From the NCBI RefSeq assembly GCF_015708155.1, contig NZ_JADDYD010000001.1, positions 432,001-496,000 of the forward strand: DNA of 64,000 nt, given 5' to 3'. Positions within the stretch are counted from its first letter, which is position 1; every line of letters begins with the position of its first letter. Source of the DNA: Mycoplasma sp. 'Moose RK'. Lineage in GTDB: Bacteria > Bacillota_I > Bacilli_A > Mycoplasmatales > Metamycoplasmataceae. The notes beneath the pieces were generated by a model. The model was not told where the DNA came from and did no database searches. It saw nothing but the letters and a program-made list of their open reading frames with translations. The position numbers and the translations under genes were made by a program. Of the stretch, positions 41,599 through 52,642 are shown one piece after another.

Positions 41599-43705
41599 CA
41601 ATCAAAGTCAACAAAACGCTCCTTTACAAGATCTTACAGTAGAATTTGTCCCAGAAATTCAATCAGGGGCAAAACAATTTTTGCGTAAGTTTCGGACAAC
41701 AGCAAAGAATTTAAGCCTTGCTACTGCTAACCCCGTAACATTAAAACCCCTTTCTACTTCAAGTGTAAATATTGAAATTGAATTAAAAGATGAAAAGCAA
41801 ACTAGTTCAATTGCTGATGTTCCTTTTGTACTAAAATATAAAAAGATTTTTCCAACTGTTTTTGCTGAAAGTATTGAAAATACTTCACTTCCTGTTTTAA
41901 TAAATACAAAAACCAAAAAATTAACTTTTAATATTTCAAATCTTGATCCGGGTGCTATTTATGAAGTAACTAGTGCTGAGCCTCTTGATGGTGCAGTTAA
42001 AGACAATCATAAAATAAGTGGTCTTAAACCAACTGAAGAATTACTTAAATTTCTTAAAGATGTTGAAGGATTACCTATTAAAAAAAGTAGTAGTCCTGAT
42101 AAAATCTATTTTGCTCCTTTGAACATTCCAGTAAAACTTGAAAGTGGATGGTCACATCCAATCAGATATGATTATTATGAAGGTGAACAAATTTACATTA
42201 AATTCAACAAGGAAGCAGCAACAGCAATTAATATTGACTGGTTAAAAAATAACCTGAAATTAGAATTAATTCCTCATCATAGCTATAGTAGTAGTATTAT
42301 TAGTGATAATACTCCAGATTTTCAAAGTGAAGCTACTCAGGGTTATTCACCTTTGCGAGTTGAACGTGAAATCACTAAATTCAAGCGCTATCTTACCATT
42401 TCTGATTTAAAATGGGATCCTGAAACTGTAACAGCAAGTTTAAAAATACAGCCCACAAGTTTAAAAAGCATAATCGCAGCCCAAATTGAAATTATTATTA
42501 AGGATGTAAGTAAATACCAAGAAAATCCAACTGATTCTTCTAGTACACAAATTGGTTATTTACAACAACAACAACAATCAATTAAATTTAAATTAACAAC
42601 CCAATTGGCAATTGTAACGCCAATAAATGTTGATTATATGAACCCAGGACTTATGGGATTTACTTATGCAATTTATGATCCAAACGGGTTGATTCAACCA
42701 ACCGGAAAAGAATATAATCCTTTTGGTGAATTTCCACACTTAACCCCTTATAAGGAACAAGATTGGCTAAAAGTAATTGCTACAAATGGTTGAGATAAAT
42801 CTGATTCTTCAAAATCTTTGCAAAAACCTGATCGAGGTATTGTTGAAAACAAAGGTTGACAACAACCACTTGAAACCATTAAAATCCCAGGTCCACCAGT
42901 GGCAGTTAGAACAAAAACAAATGTTAAAAATAATATTAAATACTTAACTCTTTATTGAAGAATTAAGTCAAATACGGCTGGCTTCCGTGTGCCAAGTTCA
43001 CTTGAAGGTGAAAAACTTTGGTACCCTGCAGGGAAAATTGTTAATCTACCAATTTCCTTGCAATTTAAGACGAACTCACAGGATTCAAAACAAAATCTTT
43101 ATTCTTTTGCTGCCAAGTCACCTTATGGGCTTAATGGTTTTATTATGCCTTATTCACGATCAGAAAATCCGCATGATGCAGCATCTATTATTCAACAGGG
43201 AACAAATTATCAAAGATTTATTAATAAAGGCAATGAAGAAGTGATCCCCCGTATTGGAAAATTTGAAAAAAATGTCTCAAAAGTATTTTGGTCAGCTCCT
43301 TCTTATGCAGAATGAACAACTGATGATAGTGTTTTAAATAGTGTGTTTTACCGAAATAGGAAAAATCCGGAGTTACAGAGTGGAACAAGTGGGTGAAAAA
43401 TCCAAACTGGTGATGATAATCCTATATATGGAACTAGATACACTGGTTGAAGCTGAAAAGTTATTTATATTAATAATAAAGAAAAAAACGACAAATATCC
43501 TAATATAAAACTAGAAAATACAAGCTGAAATTATTGATTTCAAAAACAACCAATAAATGGTTTTACAAATCAACCTGGCAAATCTTCTTGAATTGTTTCA
43601 ATGTCAAATGGTGCTGGCTCACCAATTTTGTACGATCCGATTAACTATTATGAAATGTTAGGGCCTTTTGAACCACCTGAATTGCCGGATCCACAAGAAT
43701 ATTAA
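41552..43705 (+). pseudogene. Long surface-protein fragment lacking its 5' end (right arm of divergent pair)
   Basis: The plus-strand frame of about 717 codons (TGA=Trp at 42791, 42857 and others) ends PDPQEY, TAA 43703-43705. The content resembles the left arm: Ser/Thr-rich strands, KKLTFNISNLDPGAIYEV (fibronectin-like wording), and a Trp-rich C-terminal part. The upstream in-frame GTG at 41552 has no ribosome site, no signal peptide follows, and it overlaps the left-arm frame. I therefore read it as a fragment cut from its promoter and leader. Confidence 0.7.
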
Positions 43706-43710
43706 CTGGT

Positions 43711-43732
43711 ATTGTAAAAATATTTTACAAAT
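43711..43732. terminator. Small hairpin between convergent genes
   Basis: TTGTAAAA and TTTTACAA arms lie in the 33-base gap between two convergent stops, with T-rich flanks on the plus strand. Confidence 0.4.
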
Positions 43733-43738
43733 TAATTT

Positions 43739-44740
43739 TTACTTGGTAATAACAACCAGGCGATCAAGTAATTCGCTAATTAATCCCTGGGTAAGGTCAA
43801 TAAGTGAAACTACAACGCCGATTTTTGAAATTGCACTTGAAGTTAAGAGGATCGGTCTGACTGTCATTTGCATTTTTTTAAGGCTGCTCGCCAAACTTAA
43901 AACACCTCTGGCTCATTTGTTAACGCTTCCAATAATGCCAACAATTTGCGTTTCATTTGCTAACGGATTGTCAAATTTATTTCTAATGTCAAATGCAGCT
44001 TTTTCTAATTCATCATAAAGTTGTCTGTATTTTGTTGAAAGATAAGTAAGTGTTGCGCCCGCAGCACCTGCAGATACAGCAGCAATAAAGTTAAGCGCAA
44101 TTCCATAAGCTACTGCAAGACCAAAACTTATTGCTGCAAATGTTGCCGTTTTCACATGAGCCTTTCAAATTCCTGCAGAAAATTGTTTAAATGATGAATC
44201 ATCTTGTGGAATTCCTTCTGCTGGTATTCTCTGAAAACTTACCTTTTTTGGATCTCATGGAAGAGGTACGCCTCACATAGATTTTCGTCTTGGCATAATA
44301 ACTGCGCTTGAAAATGAAGTAGTGAGAAATTTTGTTTTTGCTTGATATTGTTTCTTAATTTTATCAAAATCTATCCCCCTAGCAGCAAGTGTTGTTTTTG
44401 CAAGTGTTTCAAGGTTTGAATTTGGGTTTGCCTTTACTTTGTTAATAAAGTCATTAAAGTCCTTTTTAAATTTATTGATGTTAGTAATTTTTTTAGCTTC
44501 GATTTGAAGATCTTGAATATTGAGAAAATTTTCTGTTGAAGTTTGTTCAAGTTGATTAAGAACTTTACTTGCTTCGTGTTCTAGAGCGATTTTAAAATCT
44601 TCAGTAGAATTTTTGTCACCAGAATTTTTTGGCATAGCTGCTGCTTTAATTATTGGAACAATAATTAAAGAGGATGCAAATACTAGTTTTAATAATGGCG
44701 CAAACCTGAATATGTTTTTTATAGATTTGTTAGTTTTCAT
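43739..44740 (-). CDS. Exported or membrane-anchored protein with Ala/Gly-rich hydrophobic hairpin (family member 2)
   Basis: The 333-residue frame has an N-terminal hydrophobic segment (about residues 14-33) ending IKAAA, possibly a cleaved signal. An acidic/Lys helical region follows, then ATFAAISFGLAVAYGIALNF and AGAAGATLTYLSTKYRQLYD, which align with member 1 at 36722-37624. TGA codons at 44273 and 43913 are Trp. A good ribosome site (AAGGAA) precedes ATG 44740. Function unknown. Two members flank the broken surface-protein pair, which suggests the whole region is a variable cluster. Confidence 0.75.
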
Positions 44741-45159
44741 AGCGTTCCTTAAAATATATTTAATATAAAAAAATTGATATTAAGTAAATTATATATTGTT
44801 TTCTATAATAAAACACAAAATTGTTAATGTAAATTCAAAATCCAAAAATTCCTTCGTTTATATTAGAAAAACGCGATTTTTGCTTTTTTCTAAAATCTAA
44901 AACCAAAAATCTTGAACTAACTAAGTTAGAAAGTAAGTATTAGTAAATTATGGTTATTTTTTATCAAGGATTTTTTACACAAAATTTAATTATTTTACAA
45001 CAAATTTCTTTTACAATTTATCAAAAGAAGATAAAATCACTTTGGTAATTTTATTTGCTAAAATTGCAGCTTTTTTTAAAAAAATTAAAAAATCTATTGT
45101 AAAAAATAACTTTATATGTATAATTTAAAATATATTATAAAATAGGGTAGGAGGAAAGT
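44741..45159. other. Divergent intergenic region with ula promoter
   Basis: No gene is seen in these 419 bases. A plus-strand promoter (TTGTAA at 45097-45102, 16-base spacer, TATAAT at 45119-45124) precedes ulaD. An A-rich stretch near 45076-45110 lies over the -35 region. No catabolite-type operator was recognised. Confidence 0.6.
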
Positions 45160-45822
45160 ATGGCTTTACCACTTTTGCAGATTGCACTTGACAATCAAAA
45201 AATTGAAGACGCAATCAATTCAGCTAAAAAAGCTGAAAAGTATCTTGATATTCTTGAGGTTGGAACAATTTTGTTGGCTTCTGAAGGAAAAAAGGCAATC
45301 ACTGAAATTCGCCATGCTTTTCCAGACAAAATTATTGTTGCTGACGGTAAAATCGCTGATGCTGGGACTATTTTTGGAAAAATGTTTTTTGATGAAGGCG
45401 CTGATTTCACAACAGTAATTTGCGCAGCTGAAACTCCAACAATTCGTGATCTTGTTAAGCTTTCAACAACCTACAACTCACCGCTGCCAAAAGAAATTCA
45501 AATTGAAATGACAAAAAATTTCACTTGACAGCAAGTTGAAGAATGGAAATCTGCTGGAGCTACACAGGCTGTTTGACACCGACCACGTGATTCACAAGCT
45601 TCAGGTTCAAAATGATCACAAACTGACATTGAAATTGTCAGAAGACTAGCTGATATGGGATTTAAAGTTACAATAACTGGTGGTGTTGAGGTTGAGGATA
45701 TTAAGTTATTTAAAGATATCCCAATTTATATTTTCATTGCTGGCCGTTCAATTCGTGATGCCAAGGACCCTGAGGCAAAAGCAAAGGAATTTAAAGATGA
45801 ATTCAAAAAATATTGAAAATAA
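45160..45822 (+). CDS. ulaD: 3-keto-L-gulonate-6-phosphate decarboxylase
   Basis: This TIM-barrel decarboxylase of the orotidine-phosphate-decarboxylase superfamily converts 3-keto-L-gulonate 6-phosphate to L-xylulose 5-phosphate. QIALDN carries the first Asp, [11 protein letters not shown] the Glu, and DGKIADAG the Lys/Asp pair; TITGGVE and FIAGRSIR bind the phosphate. TGA codons (45529, 45574, 45613, 45814) are Trp; the end is TAA at 45820-45822. GGAGGAAA is an excellent ribosome site. It leads the operon ulaD-ulaE-ulaF. The PTS genes for ascorbate uptake are not in this window. Confidence 0.95.
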
Positions 45823-46690
45823 TTTTTTTGTTGGAATCTACGAAAAAGCAATTGACAAGCGTTTTTCTTTTGTTGATAAAATCAAAATTGCAAAGCAAGC
45901 CGGATTTGATTTTATTGAAATGTCAGTGGATGAAACTGATGAGTTTGCAGCTCGACTTAATTGAACAAGTCAAGATTTGAACCCTATTTTAGCTACTTTG
46001 CATGAAGAAAATTTTTTGATTAATTCACTCTGTCTTTCATTACACCGAAAATTTCCTTTTGGCTCAGCTAGTTTGGATGTTCGCCAAAAAGCGCTAGAAA
46101 TCATGGAAAAAGCCTTGATTCTTGCCAAAAAATTAGGGATTAGAATTATTCAATTGGCTGCTTATGATATTTATTATGAAGAAAAACACCCAAATTCAGA
46201 AATTTTTTTCGTTGAAACAATGAAAAAAATTGCATTTTTGGCTAAAAGATATTCGGTTACAATTGCTTTTGAATCAATGGACAAAAAATTTGCTGGCACA
46301 ATTTCGCGATGTCTTTATCTTTCAAATCAGATTAATAAAAATGTTTTTTTATACCCTGATATTGGTAATTTAACTCGTTTCAGCAATGATCTTGAAGCTG
46401 AAATTAAACTTGGAGCAAACAAAATTGTTGCCTTTCATTTTAAAGATACCCTACCTAATATTTTTAAAAATGTTGATTTCGGTACCGGTGATGTTGACTT
46501 TGTTAGTGCTTTTAAATTTATTTTAGCTGCTAAAATCAACGTTCCTTTTGTTATTGAAATGTGGCACAAAGAAAAAGATTACTTAGAAAGTGCAAGTTTT
46601 GCAGAAAATTTTGCAAAACAAGTTGCAATTATTCGCACAGCACGCGAGTTTTTTAATCAAAAATTGAGGTTAGCAAATGGCAAAAATTAG
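45797..46690 (+). CDS. ulaE: L-xylulose-5-phosphate 3-epimerase
   Basis: The 297-residue protein matches the sugar-isomerase TIM-barrel epimerases. [13 protein letters not shown] is the family start, EMSVDE gives a metal/substrate Glu, and [27 protein letters not shown] and FHFKDT carry the conserved metal ligands; WHKE is late. It converts L-xylulose 5-phosphate to L-ribulose 5-phosphate. I start at ATG 45797, which overlaps ulaD by 26 bases; the frame is open further upstream but only inside ulaD. TGA at 45962 is Trp. Confidence 0.95.
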
Positions 46691-47405
46691 TGACAAAAAT
46701 GAATTAATCGCATTACAAAAAGCGGTTCTTGAGGCCAATCTTCTTCTTTATAATTCAAAATTAGCAATTCACACTTGAGGAAATGTCTCTGCTATCAGCA
46801 AGGACCGTAGTTATTATGTGATTAAACCGAGCGGAATTCCTTATGAAAAGATGCAATATAGTGACATGGTTCCTGTTGACCTTGAAAATAATGTTTTAGA
46901 ATCAAATCTGAATCCATCAAGTGACACGCCAACACACTCACTAATTTATAAAGCTGACTCACGAATCCAAGCAATTGTCCACACGCATTCACCGTTTGCG
47001 GTCGCTTTCGCGCAGGCAGGAAAAAGTATTTTACCACTTGGGACAACTCATGCTGATAATTTTTTTGGCGAAATTCCCTGCACAAATTCATTATCTGATG
47101 CCCAAATCAATGGCGAATATGAACACAATACTGGTGTTGTGATTGTTGACCATTTTCGCAATCACAATCTTGATTTTGTTGCTACTCCTGGTGTTTTAGT
47201 AAAGGAACACGGGCCTTTTTGTTGATCTGCCAAAAATGCTGATGATGCTGTCAAATTAGCAATGACTTTTGAAGAAGTTGCAAAAATGGCTTTTTATACA
47301 AAATTAATAAATCCTTCAAAGGACCAAGCAAACAAAGTTTTACAAAATAAACATTATGAACGAAAACACGGTAAAAACGCATATTATGGACAAACCAAAA
47401 ATTAA
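46677..47405 (+). CDS. ulaF: L-ribulose-5-phosphate 4-epimerase
   Basis: This class II aldolase-fold enzyme produces D-xylulose 5-phosphate, which enters the pentose-phosphate route. It shows WGNVSA, KPSGIPYE, the zinc ligands in HTHSPFAVAFAQ and GTTHADNFFG, and KEHGPF with the catalytic Glu/His. TGA codons at 46777 and 47223 are Trp. The C-terminus HYERKHGKNAYYGQTKN is the family tail. It overlaps ulaE by 14 bases and the next gene by 50 or fewer, so all are translationally coupled. Confidence 0.96.
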
Positions 47406-48270
47406 AAAAAGTGACCTAAAAAAAGAATTAGATTCAATTGAAAATTTTGTTTTTGACCTTGATGGCACCCTTTTGAATTCTTCACATAATATTTCAGACA
47501 AAACTGCTAAAACTCTATTTGACCTTAAACAAAAGGGTAAAAAAATAATTTTTTGTTCTGGTCGTCCCTGATATTTTATCAAAAAATATTATCAACAAAT
47601 TCTTCCTGATTTTCCAATTATTAGCTGTAATGGTTCGCTAATCTATGATTTTCAGCAAAATTCAATTATTTTTAGTAAGACATTTTTGTCTGAAAATCTT
47701 GATAAAATTTTCAAAATTCTTACAGAAAATAATATTATTTTCTTGATTTATACAACAACAAATATGCTTGCTTTTAGCAAGGGCAAAATTGAAACTAGTT
47801 GATTTTTCTACCTTAAGAATCAACAAAAAACATTAGGTCAAGAGCAAAAATTACCGCTAGAATTCTTTGATTATTCAGATTTTTCTGCCAAACAAGTTTC
47901 ACAGCTAAAGGTTGTTAAATTCCTCTTAATTAAAAGGGATTCTGATCCTGAAAAATTTGAAAAAGCAACACAAGAACTAGACCAAATTAGTGGAATTTAC
48001 CTTGTTCAATCCCAACCTGATGTTGTTGACATCATGATTTCTGGTTCAAATAAGGGTCAAGGACTCCAGTTTTTGGCGCAAAACTACCAGTTAGATTTGC
48101 AAAAAACGCTTGTTTTTGGTGATGCCAAGAATGATTTACCAATGTTTGCTGTAGCAAAATTTGCAATTGCAATGGGTCAGGCAACACAAGAAGTTGCCAA
48201 AGATGCTAATTTTGTCACTAAATCAAACGATGAGGATGGAATTTTTGCCTTTTTCAATGAATATGATTAA
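47356..48270 (+). CDS. Cof-type HAD-superfamily phosphatase in the ula operon
   Basis: The protein of about 304 residues has FDLDGTLLNSS (nucleophile Asp), SGRP (motif II Ser), and FGDAKNDLPMF (Mg-binding Asp pair). TGA codons at 47569 and 47800 are Trp. The first ATG (47356) overlaps ulaF by 50 bases; a second ATG at 47386 is possible and neither has a clear ribosome site. It probably acts on a small phosphorylated metabolite; the operon context suggests a sugar phosphate, not proved. Confidence 0.9.
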
Positions 48271-48793
48271 TAATTTACAAGCTTTTTTACAAAAAACGAA
48301 AAAAGTGAAAATTAACCATCTTTCTGATGGGTATTGACTTGTTCCTCCATTTTTCGCTTTCCTTTCACCCCGACAAACTAAAAATGTGATCAAAAAGGCA
48401 AATTCTTTACCTGAATTAGTTCAAATAAACAACTTTTTGGAAAAAGAAATAATTTTCAGCTTCAACGGCGACCATCATTTTAAAAATTTCAATTTGGCAA
48501 TGAAACTAAGAAAAATCGATTTTCGCCTTGATTTTAACAGTATTTTGCAAAAACCTGATAATGCCACAATTGAATTTTACCCTGTCAAGGATTGTAAAAT
48601 CATCCTTGACAAACCCGGGTTGACACTTATTTACAATGGAATTATTCCCTTTTTTTCAAGGGAATATTACCAAAAAATGCTTGAATTTCAACAAAAATTA
48701 GCTAAAAAAAACAACTTAGAAACAAAATTTCTTGGTTTTTTATGACGCCGGTTTGGTTTTAAAGAGCTTTACCAAAAAACAAACCCTAATTAA
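48257..48793 (+). CDS. Conserved-looking protein of unknown function at the end of the ula operon
   Basis: The 178-residue frame starts at ATG 48257 inside the end of the HAD gene (14-base overlap) and ends at TAA 48791-48793 just before a strong terminator. TGA at 48328 and 48743 are Trp. It is a soluble alpha/beta protein with DHxxHF-like wording (FNGDHHFKNF) and a basic C-terminus (WRRFGFKELY). I do not recognise the family. The tight overlap argues for co-expression with the sugar genes. Confidence 0.75.
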
Positions 48794-48798
48794 AGATA

Positions 48799-48848
48799 AA
48801 AACCAACAATTATTTTAAAAAATTTTTCAAAATAATTGTTGGTTTTTT
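48799..48848 (+). terminator. Strong rho-independent terminator of the ula operon
   Basis: A perfect 18-bp stem (AAAACCAACAATTATTTT against its complement) with a 12-base loop is followed by T residues. Confidence 0.92.
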
Positions 48849-48849
48849 C

Positions 48850-48865
48850 AAAAAAAAAAAAAAAA
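48850..48865 (+). repeat. Poly(A)16 tract upstream of a lipoprotein gene
   Basis: Sixteen A residues lie between the ula terminator and the lipoprotein ATG at 48879, in the place where promoter spacing or translation could be affected by length change. Confidence 0.85.
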
Positions 48866-48878
48866 GTGATTCTTAAAT

Positions 48879-50588
48879 ATGAAAAAAATTTTCAAACTTT
48901 TCTTGATTTTAGCAACAGCTAGTTTACCACTTGCGCTCATGTCTTGTTTTGAACATGAAAATAAAACAGATTCGCCAGTTTTTTCTAATCAAACTGCAAA
49001 TGAAAAGTACAAATTACTAAAGGAATTTTTAAAAATACCTTTAGTAATTGAACAAACCGATATCGCCAATGATAATTTTTCAATTTTACTAAATGAAAAC
49101 AGTCGTGATCTTAATGTTCAAAATTTTTTAACTAAAGAAAAACCTGAGTCAATTCGTAAAAAGCTACTTGACATTGCCAAAAGCCCAAAATTTAAGGAAA
49201 TAGTGCAAAAAAAGTATTTAGGAACCTCTTATTTTACAGCTAGTGAATTTTTAGATCGCTGAAAACAATCACAAGAAAAATATTTAAGATCAGCTAATTT
49301 GCGCCAGATTCCCGATTTTGTTCCAGAACTTTTTGGTTCTGGATTTGCCGCTAACAATATAGAATTAACACCAGAATTTTTAGTTTACAAAATAGTTAAT
49401 GTGCTCGCTAAAATTGCAATTAAATCTTTGCCTGAAAACCCTAAACCACAACCAAATGCACCTACAACTCCAACACCAAATCCTGATTCAAAACCACAAA
49501 CTCAAGCAAAAAATGATATTGAAAAACCTCGTCAATTTACCAATAAAAATCTCGTTATTCCTGTGCCGATTCAGATTATAGTTAGTGTGCTTTCAAAAGT
49601 TCTTGATGCTGTAAACCAACCATTATCAAAAGCTTATTGATGAAATTATAATTATGAAATTCTTAGTAATTTGCGTAATTTATTTAAAAAAAGCTTTGAA
49701 GCTGACCTTGATTTGCCAATTTTTACTGACCCAGATTTTGAGAAAAAATTGGAACTAACAAGAAAACTTGATAAATTTGCAATTATTGGTAAGGATGGCC
49801 GCAAATACAAAGTTCAACCACGGGCATTTTTTTTAACAGACGAAAAAACTTATGTTGATGATTCAACAAACCAGATTAAAGATGCAATTTACCGAATTTA
49901 TTGGATCGTTGATAGTAATCCTGATGAAAATGAAGTTTTAAAAACACAACAAACAACAAAAAATGATGCTAAAAACAACATCCAATCTATACAAAATTCA
50001 TCACAAAATACAAAAATATCTTATGTTTTACAGCGTTTTTTGCAAACTTCAAAAAATAATTTCTCTTCAATCAATGGTCAAAAAACGAATGACTCTATGC
50101 AAAATAATACCAAACAACCCCAAGCTACACCAATTCAAAGCGTTCCAGAAAATCAACCTCCTATTATTCAAGGACCACAACCAAAACCAGAGGTTCCGAA
50201 AAATGATGGTCTAGTTGATGATTTTGACAAGTACAAATTTACTGATAAAATTCAAAAGTATAAAACTGATAATTCTAATAATTTTTCTTATGGCGGACTC
50301 TACAGCGCAACTTTGCTTGAACTTTTAGCTGCTGAAAAAAAACAGGACAAGGAAAATCCACAAATTTTTTCTGTTGAAAGAAGAATTAATATAAGTGGTT
50401 TTTTGAAAAAAGGTGAATTTTTGGACTACCAACCAATTGATCTTGCTAAAAAATTGAAAAAATTAACACTTATTGACAAATATTATCAATTTTTCATTGC
50501 AGTTTCAGAATCAATCCAAAGTGGAAGACAGGACCTACCGGTTCCTGCAGATCTTGTTTTAGATGATGAACAAAAAGAAGAAAATTAG
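48879..50588 (+). CDS. Lipoprotein with Pro/Gln-rich linkers (569 aa)
   Basis: The signal peptide MKKIFKLFLILATASLPLAL is followed by MSC, a lipobox with acylated Cys. Low-complexity linkers occur at about residues 195-220 (PNAPTTPTPNPDSKPQTQ) and 400-440. Between them are compact segments containing FAIIGKDGRKYKVQPRAFF and YRIYWIVDSNPDE. TGA codons (49260, 49638 and others) are Trp. The family is not recognised. The next gene follows by 15 bases, so the two probably form an operon. The poly(A) tract upstream makes length-dependent expression possible. Confidence 0.85.
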
Positions 50589-50603
50589 GTTTTTGTGTAA
50601 AAA

Positions 50604-51830
50604 ATGATTAAAATTACAATTCCCGATGTAAAAAAGGGTGTGCTTGACACCCAGTTTGGTAACGGCAATTTAGGAAAAAAATACCCTAATTCCGTTAGTT
50701 TTCCAATCAAGTGAACAAAAGTTAAAAATGCAAAATCTTATGCACTTGCGCTCATTGACTATGAAACAACTGCAGAATTGGGTTTTGTTTTTATTCATTG
50801 AGTTGCTGCAAACATCAAGAAAAACAAGCTTAAATGGGATGATTCATTTTCACGGCCTGATAAAATGTACCAATTTGAAAACTCAATGACCAGACATGCC
50901 AATAATTATTTATTGACTTCATTTTATCGTGAACATCCTGATGGTGTCTATTTTGGCCCTTTACCCCCAGTTGAAGATCATAATTATCGTTTGGAGGTTT
51001 TTGCCCTTGATGTTGAAAACATAGTTTTGCCTGATTTTGCAAATAAACCTTTATTTTATGATGACTTTCTTGAACTTACAAAAAATCATATTCTTGATTC
51101 AGGTATTACTTCTTTTTTTTACCGCTCACATGGGCAAATTGTTAATAATTCACTAGAACGGAAACCGCTTTCCAAGGCCGAATTGAATGCTCCCTTGCCT
51201 CCTGAAGAACAAAATTTTTTTCTCGATTTTAGCCCAATTAATTTTAGTTCTAACGCCCTTCGTCCCCGTGAAAATGATTATCACCTTCTTGACATCGATT
51301 TTTTGGGCAAGCAAGGAACCAGTCCATTTTTTAGTGCAAAAAATTTTGATCTTAGTATTTATTCTGAAAATGAGAAAATTAAAGAGTATGTGATCATGAT
51401 TACCAGTTTTGCTGAAACAATTTCGCTTGGAGTTGGACTTAATGTTTGAACACGCGTGGGAATTTTAAAAGATCAGCAAAATTACAAAACCGACGTTGCT
51501 CAAGGTGAAAATTCTTTTCAGCTTTTGGATAACAAATATCCTGTTTTTAATAGTTTTGCGCAATTTTGCGCCGAAGCAATTGCACAAAAAATTGGTTTGG
51601 ACAGTCCCGAAAAATTTGAATTTATCAAGGCAAAATATGGTTTAATTTACCTTCCTGGACTCACAAACGGTCAAGGCAAATACCAACTTGAAATTTTCGG
51701 AATCAATCAAGTTATTGAATGAGATCAAATTGCTCAAAATTCGCAAAAAGCTCTGAATTCCGCTGTAGTTTTGCGCCAAATTAAGGGCAAAATTGTTGGT
51801 TATAACAAAACAATTTTTAAACTTACTTAA
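50604..51830 (+). CDS. Protein with two PEBP (YbhB/YbcL, Raf-kinase-inhibitor-like) domains
   Basis: Residues 1-145 follow the bacterial PEBP plan: SFPIKWTKVKNAKSYALALI (the W...AxSxAL strand), GFVFIHWVAANI (HW motif), YFGPLPPVEDHNYRLEVFAL (the GPxPPxxHxYxxxxFAL motif). The second half (about 185-408) repeats it in degenerate form: KEYVIMITSFAE, LNVWTRVGI, YLPGLTNGQGKYQLEIFGI. Single PEBP proteins are about 160-180 residues, so this is a tandem fusion. No signal peptide is seen. It follows a lipoprotein gene by 15 bases. These domains bind anionic ligands; the biological role in mycoplasmas is not known. Confidence 0.85.
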
Positions 51831-51839
51831 TTCACAGGA

Positions 51840-52190
51840 TTTTAAATTGATTTTAGCAAGGAATCAAGTTTGCATTTTAAGGCAAAAACCCCAATTTCAT
51901 TGTAAGGATCATCAAAAACAAAGTAAATTTGTTGCTCAAAATTATTTTCAAACTCTTTCTTTGTTGGTAAAATCACTAATTAACCCTAGTTGGTAATTGG
52001 ATTGTAATCTATGTTTCAGTTACATTGCTAACATCTAATAACACAAAAGTTGGTGCGACTTCTGACACGTAGCAACAGGTTTTTACTACTATTGTTAAAC
52101 CTCAATTTTTGAAATTTGGTAAGTTGCTGAAAAAAAAGTAGCCATCTCTAATAACATAATTAAGTTGCTTTTTCAATTCCTTAATTCAAA
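51840..52190 (-). pseudogene. Decayed fragment of the 38605-41598 surface-protein family
   Basis: On the minus strand a short frame reads KEFENNFEQQIYFVFDDPYN, matching the LDDTFEQHIYFAFDDPYRAI segment of the large minus-strand fragment. Stops and frame changes are frequent in the rest, but the order of similar DNA words persists. It lies between the PEBP gene and the rplQ terminator. Confidence 0.7.
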
Positions 52191-52213
52191 TTTGGCACTA
52201 TTTAATTGTAAAA

Positions 52214-52254
52214 GCAAAAAAAAAAAAAAATGAGCCCCAAGAAAGTGGCTCATT
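52214..52254 (-). terminator. Terminator of the ribosomal-protein operon
   Basis: On the minus strand TGAGCC...GGCTCA, extended by A/T pairs, is followed by 15 T residues, just after rplQ. Confidence 0.9.
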
Positions 52255-52277
52255 GAAATTTTTTAAACTAAATTTGT

Positions 52278-52640
52278 CTAGACTAGTTCAACAATCGCCA
52301 TTTTTGCATTATCACCATTGCGGTTTGGAATCTTGATAATTCTAGTATATCCACCGTTACGGTTAAGGTAACGAGGACCTACTGTTTCGAACAAATAAGA
52401 CAAAACCTTTGTCCCATCTTTAGTTTTTTGGTTATACAAGAAAGTTAAAACTTGGCGACGAGAAGCAAGGTCGTTTTTCTTTGCCTTTGTAATTATTTTT
52501 TCAACTTCAGAGCGCAAACGTTTTGCACGTGAAAGTGTTGTTTTGATATGACCATGCAAAATTAAAGAAGTTGTCAAGGAACGGAAAACTTGGCGATCTC
52601 AAGTTGCATCATGACGGTAAATTTGGTGTGGATTTGCCAT
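52278..52640 (-). CDS. rplQ: 50S ribosomal protein L17
   Basis: The 120-residue protein starts [20 protein letters not shown] and includes [15 protein letters not shown], the L17 core that lines the exit-tunnel side of the large subunit. TGA at 52599-52597 is Trp, which puts the true ATG at 52640. It is the last gene of the operon, two bases after rpoA. Confidence 0.97.
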
Positions 52641-52642
52641 AA

